From an uncultured Chlamydiae bacterium (GTDB lineage: Bacteria; Chlamydiota; Chlamydiia; Chlamydiales; Rhabdochlamydiaceae), in the NCBI GenBank assembly GCA_903867585.1, contig CAIPRZ010000157.1, positions 1 through 6,189 on the forward strand: DNA of 6,189 nucleotides. The letters are read 5' to 3'. The stretch's first letter is position 1. The number at the start of each line of letters is the position of its first letter. Under the pieces are notes generated by a model. The model was not told where the DNA came from. It saw only the letters and a program-made list of their open reading frames with translations, and made no database searches. Shown one piece after another: positions 5,752 through 6,189 of the stretch. The position numbers were made by a program, and so were the translations under genes.

Positions 5752-6189
5752 ACATTAGCGATTGTTTTAATCAAGGGGCTAGAAGTTATCACAAAGCCTG
5801 TCACATCCATGCCCTGAGCGCTTTTTCTTTTATAGAATCGATTCAAAAAATAGGTCTTAATCCTGCCTCTATTATAGAGATGGGTTGTGGCACAGGTCTT
5901 TTATTGAAGTCCTTAAAAGAAAAATTTCCCAAGGCCCAGCTTTTGGGCTGTGATATTTCTCAAAATATGCTGGATACAACCAAACTTGAGCTTAAAGAGG
6001 CCACACTTGTGTTGGCAGACTCTTTAAAACTAGAGGCCAAAGCAGATCTTATTTGCTCTCATTTTTCTTTGCAGTGGATGAGGCCTTATCAAACCTATAT
6101 TAATCACTTCATAAAAAATGGTAAAATTATAGGGTTAACAATTCCTATAAAAGGGAGTTTTGAACAGTGGCAGGATCTTTTAGGACAAG
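5748..6189 (+). CDS. bioC: Malonyl-ACP O-methyltransferase, 3' end cut off by window
   Basis: The first 147 residues are present and the frame is open to the window edge. BioC uses SAM to methylate the free carboxyl of malonyl-ACP, disguising it so fatty acid synthesis can build pimeloyl-ACP methyl ester. Seen: an N-terminal FNQGARSYHKACHIH (7-21) like the BioC start; SAM-binding motif I EMGCGTG (44-50); Asp69 at the end of strand 2 (GCDIS), expected to hold the SAM ribose; LADS (89-92); and the BioC-typical SHFSLQW (104-110), matching SNLALQW in better-known members. GSFEQWQDLL near the edge also fits the family. E. coli BioC is about 251 aa, so roughly 100 residues lie outside. The start overlaps the previous stop as ATGA, with GGATGG 6 bases upstream. 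A different small-molecule methyltransferase is unlikely given the neighbours. Confidence 0.92.
   Translation, partial: MNISDCFNQGARSYHKACHIHALSAFSFIESIQKIGLNPASIIEMGCGTGLLLKSLKEKFPKAQLLGCDISQNMLDTTKLELKEATLVLADSLKLEAKADLICSHFSLQWMRPYQTYINHFIKNGKIIGLTIPIKGSFEQWQDLLGQ

Overview
The window is AT-rich and tightly packed. It holds seven protein genes, two of them unrecognised, and no RNA genes, insertion sequences or CRISPR arrays. Short or negative intergenic distances, few good Shine-Dalgarno sites and strong A/T use in synonymous positions suggest a bacterium with a reduced, probably host-associated genome. The bioF-(BioH-like esterase)-bioC order resembles proteobacterial biotin operons such as bioBFHCD. 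The sequence alone does not fix the lineage; AT-rich intracellular Proteobacteria (Holosporales, Rickettsiales, Legionellales) are guesses only.

Layout. Positions 44-427 (+) encode a small charged, probably soluble protein of unknown function. It converges on 465-1187 (-), an unrecognised 240-residue protein with a Gly/Ala/Ser/Val-rich core of 11-residue repeats. A hairpin at 435-459 between them probably terminates both. The repeat protein has the best Shine-Dalgarno sequence in the window and a plausible promoter in the 99-bp gap 1188-1286.

Next comes a two-gene leftward unit: bioB (start 4030, end 3059) overlaps an ABC-F ATPase of the Uup type (3062-1287) by ATGA. Going rightward, bioF (4025-5161), a compact BioH-like alpha/beta hydrolase (5149-5751) and bioC (5748 to the window edge, cut off) overlap one after another and must form one operon.

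Together these give three biotin steps. BioC methylates malonyl-ACP, and fatty acid synthesis extends it to pimeloyl-ACP methyl ester. The BioH-like esterase removes the methyl group, and BioF condenses pimeloyl-ACP with alanine to 8-amino-7-oxononanoate. BioB makes biotin from dethiobiotin at the end of the pathway. BioA and BioD are not in the window; they may lie past the right edge.

The most striking feature is the bioB/bioF junction. The best ATG start codons of the two divergent genes abut back to back in ATGCAT (4025-4030), with no intergenic base. Promoters and leaders for each gene must therefore lie inside the other's coding sequence. A perfect extended -10 (TGnTATAAT, 3960-3968) followed by a perfect inverted repeat at the predicted start site (3975-3988) lies within bioB and points toward bioF.
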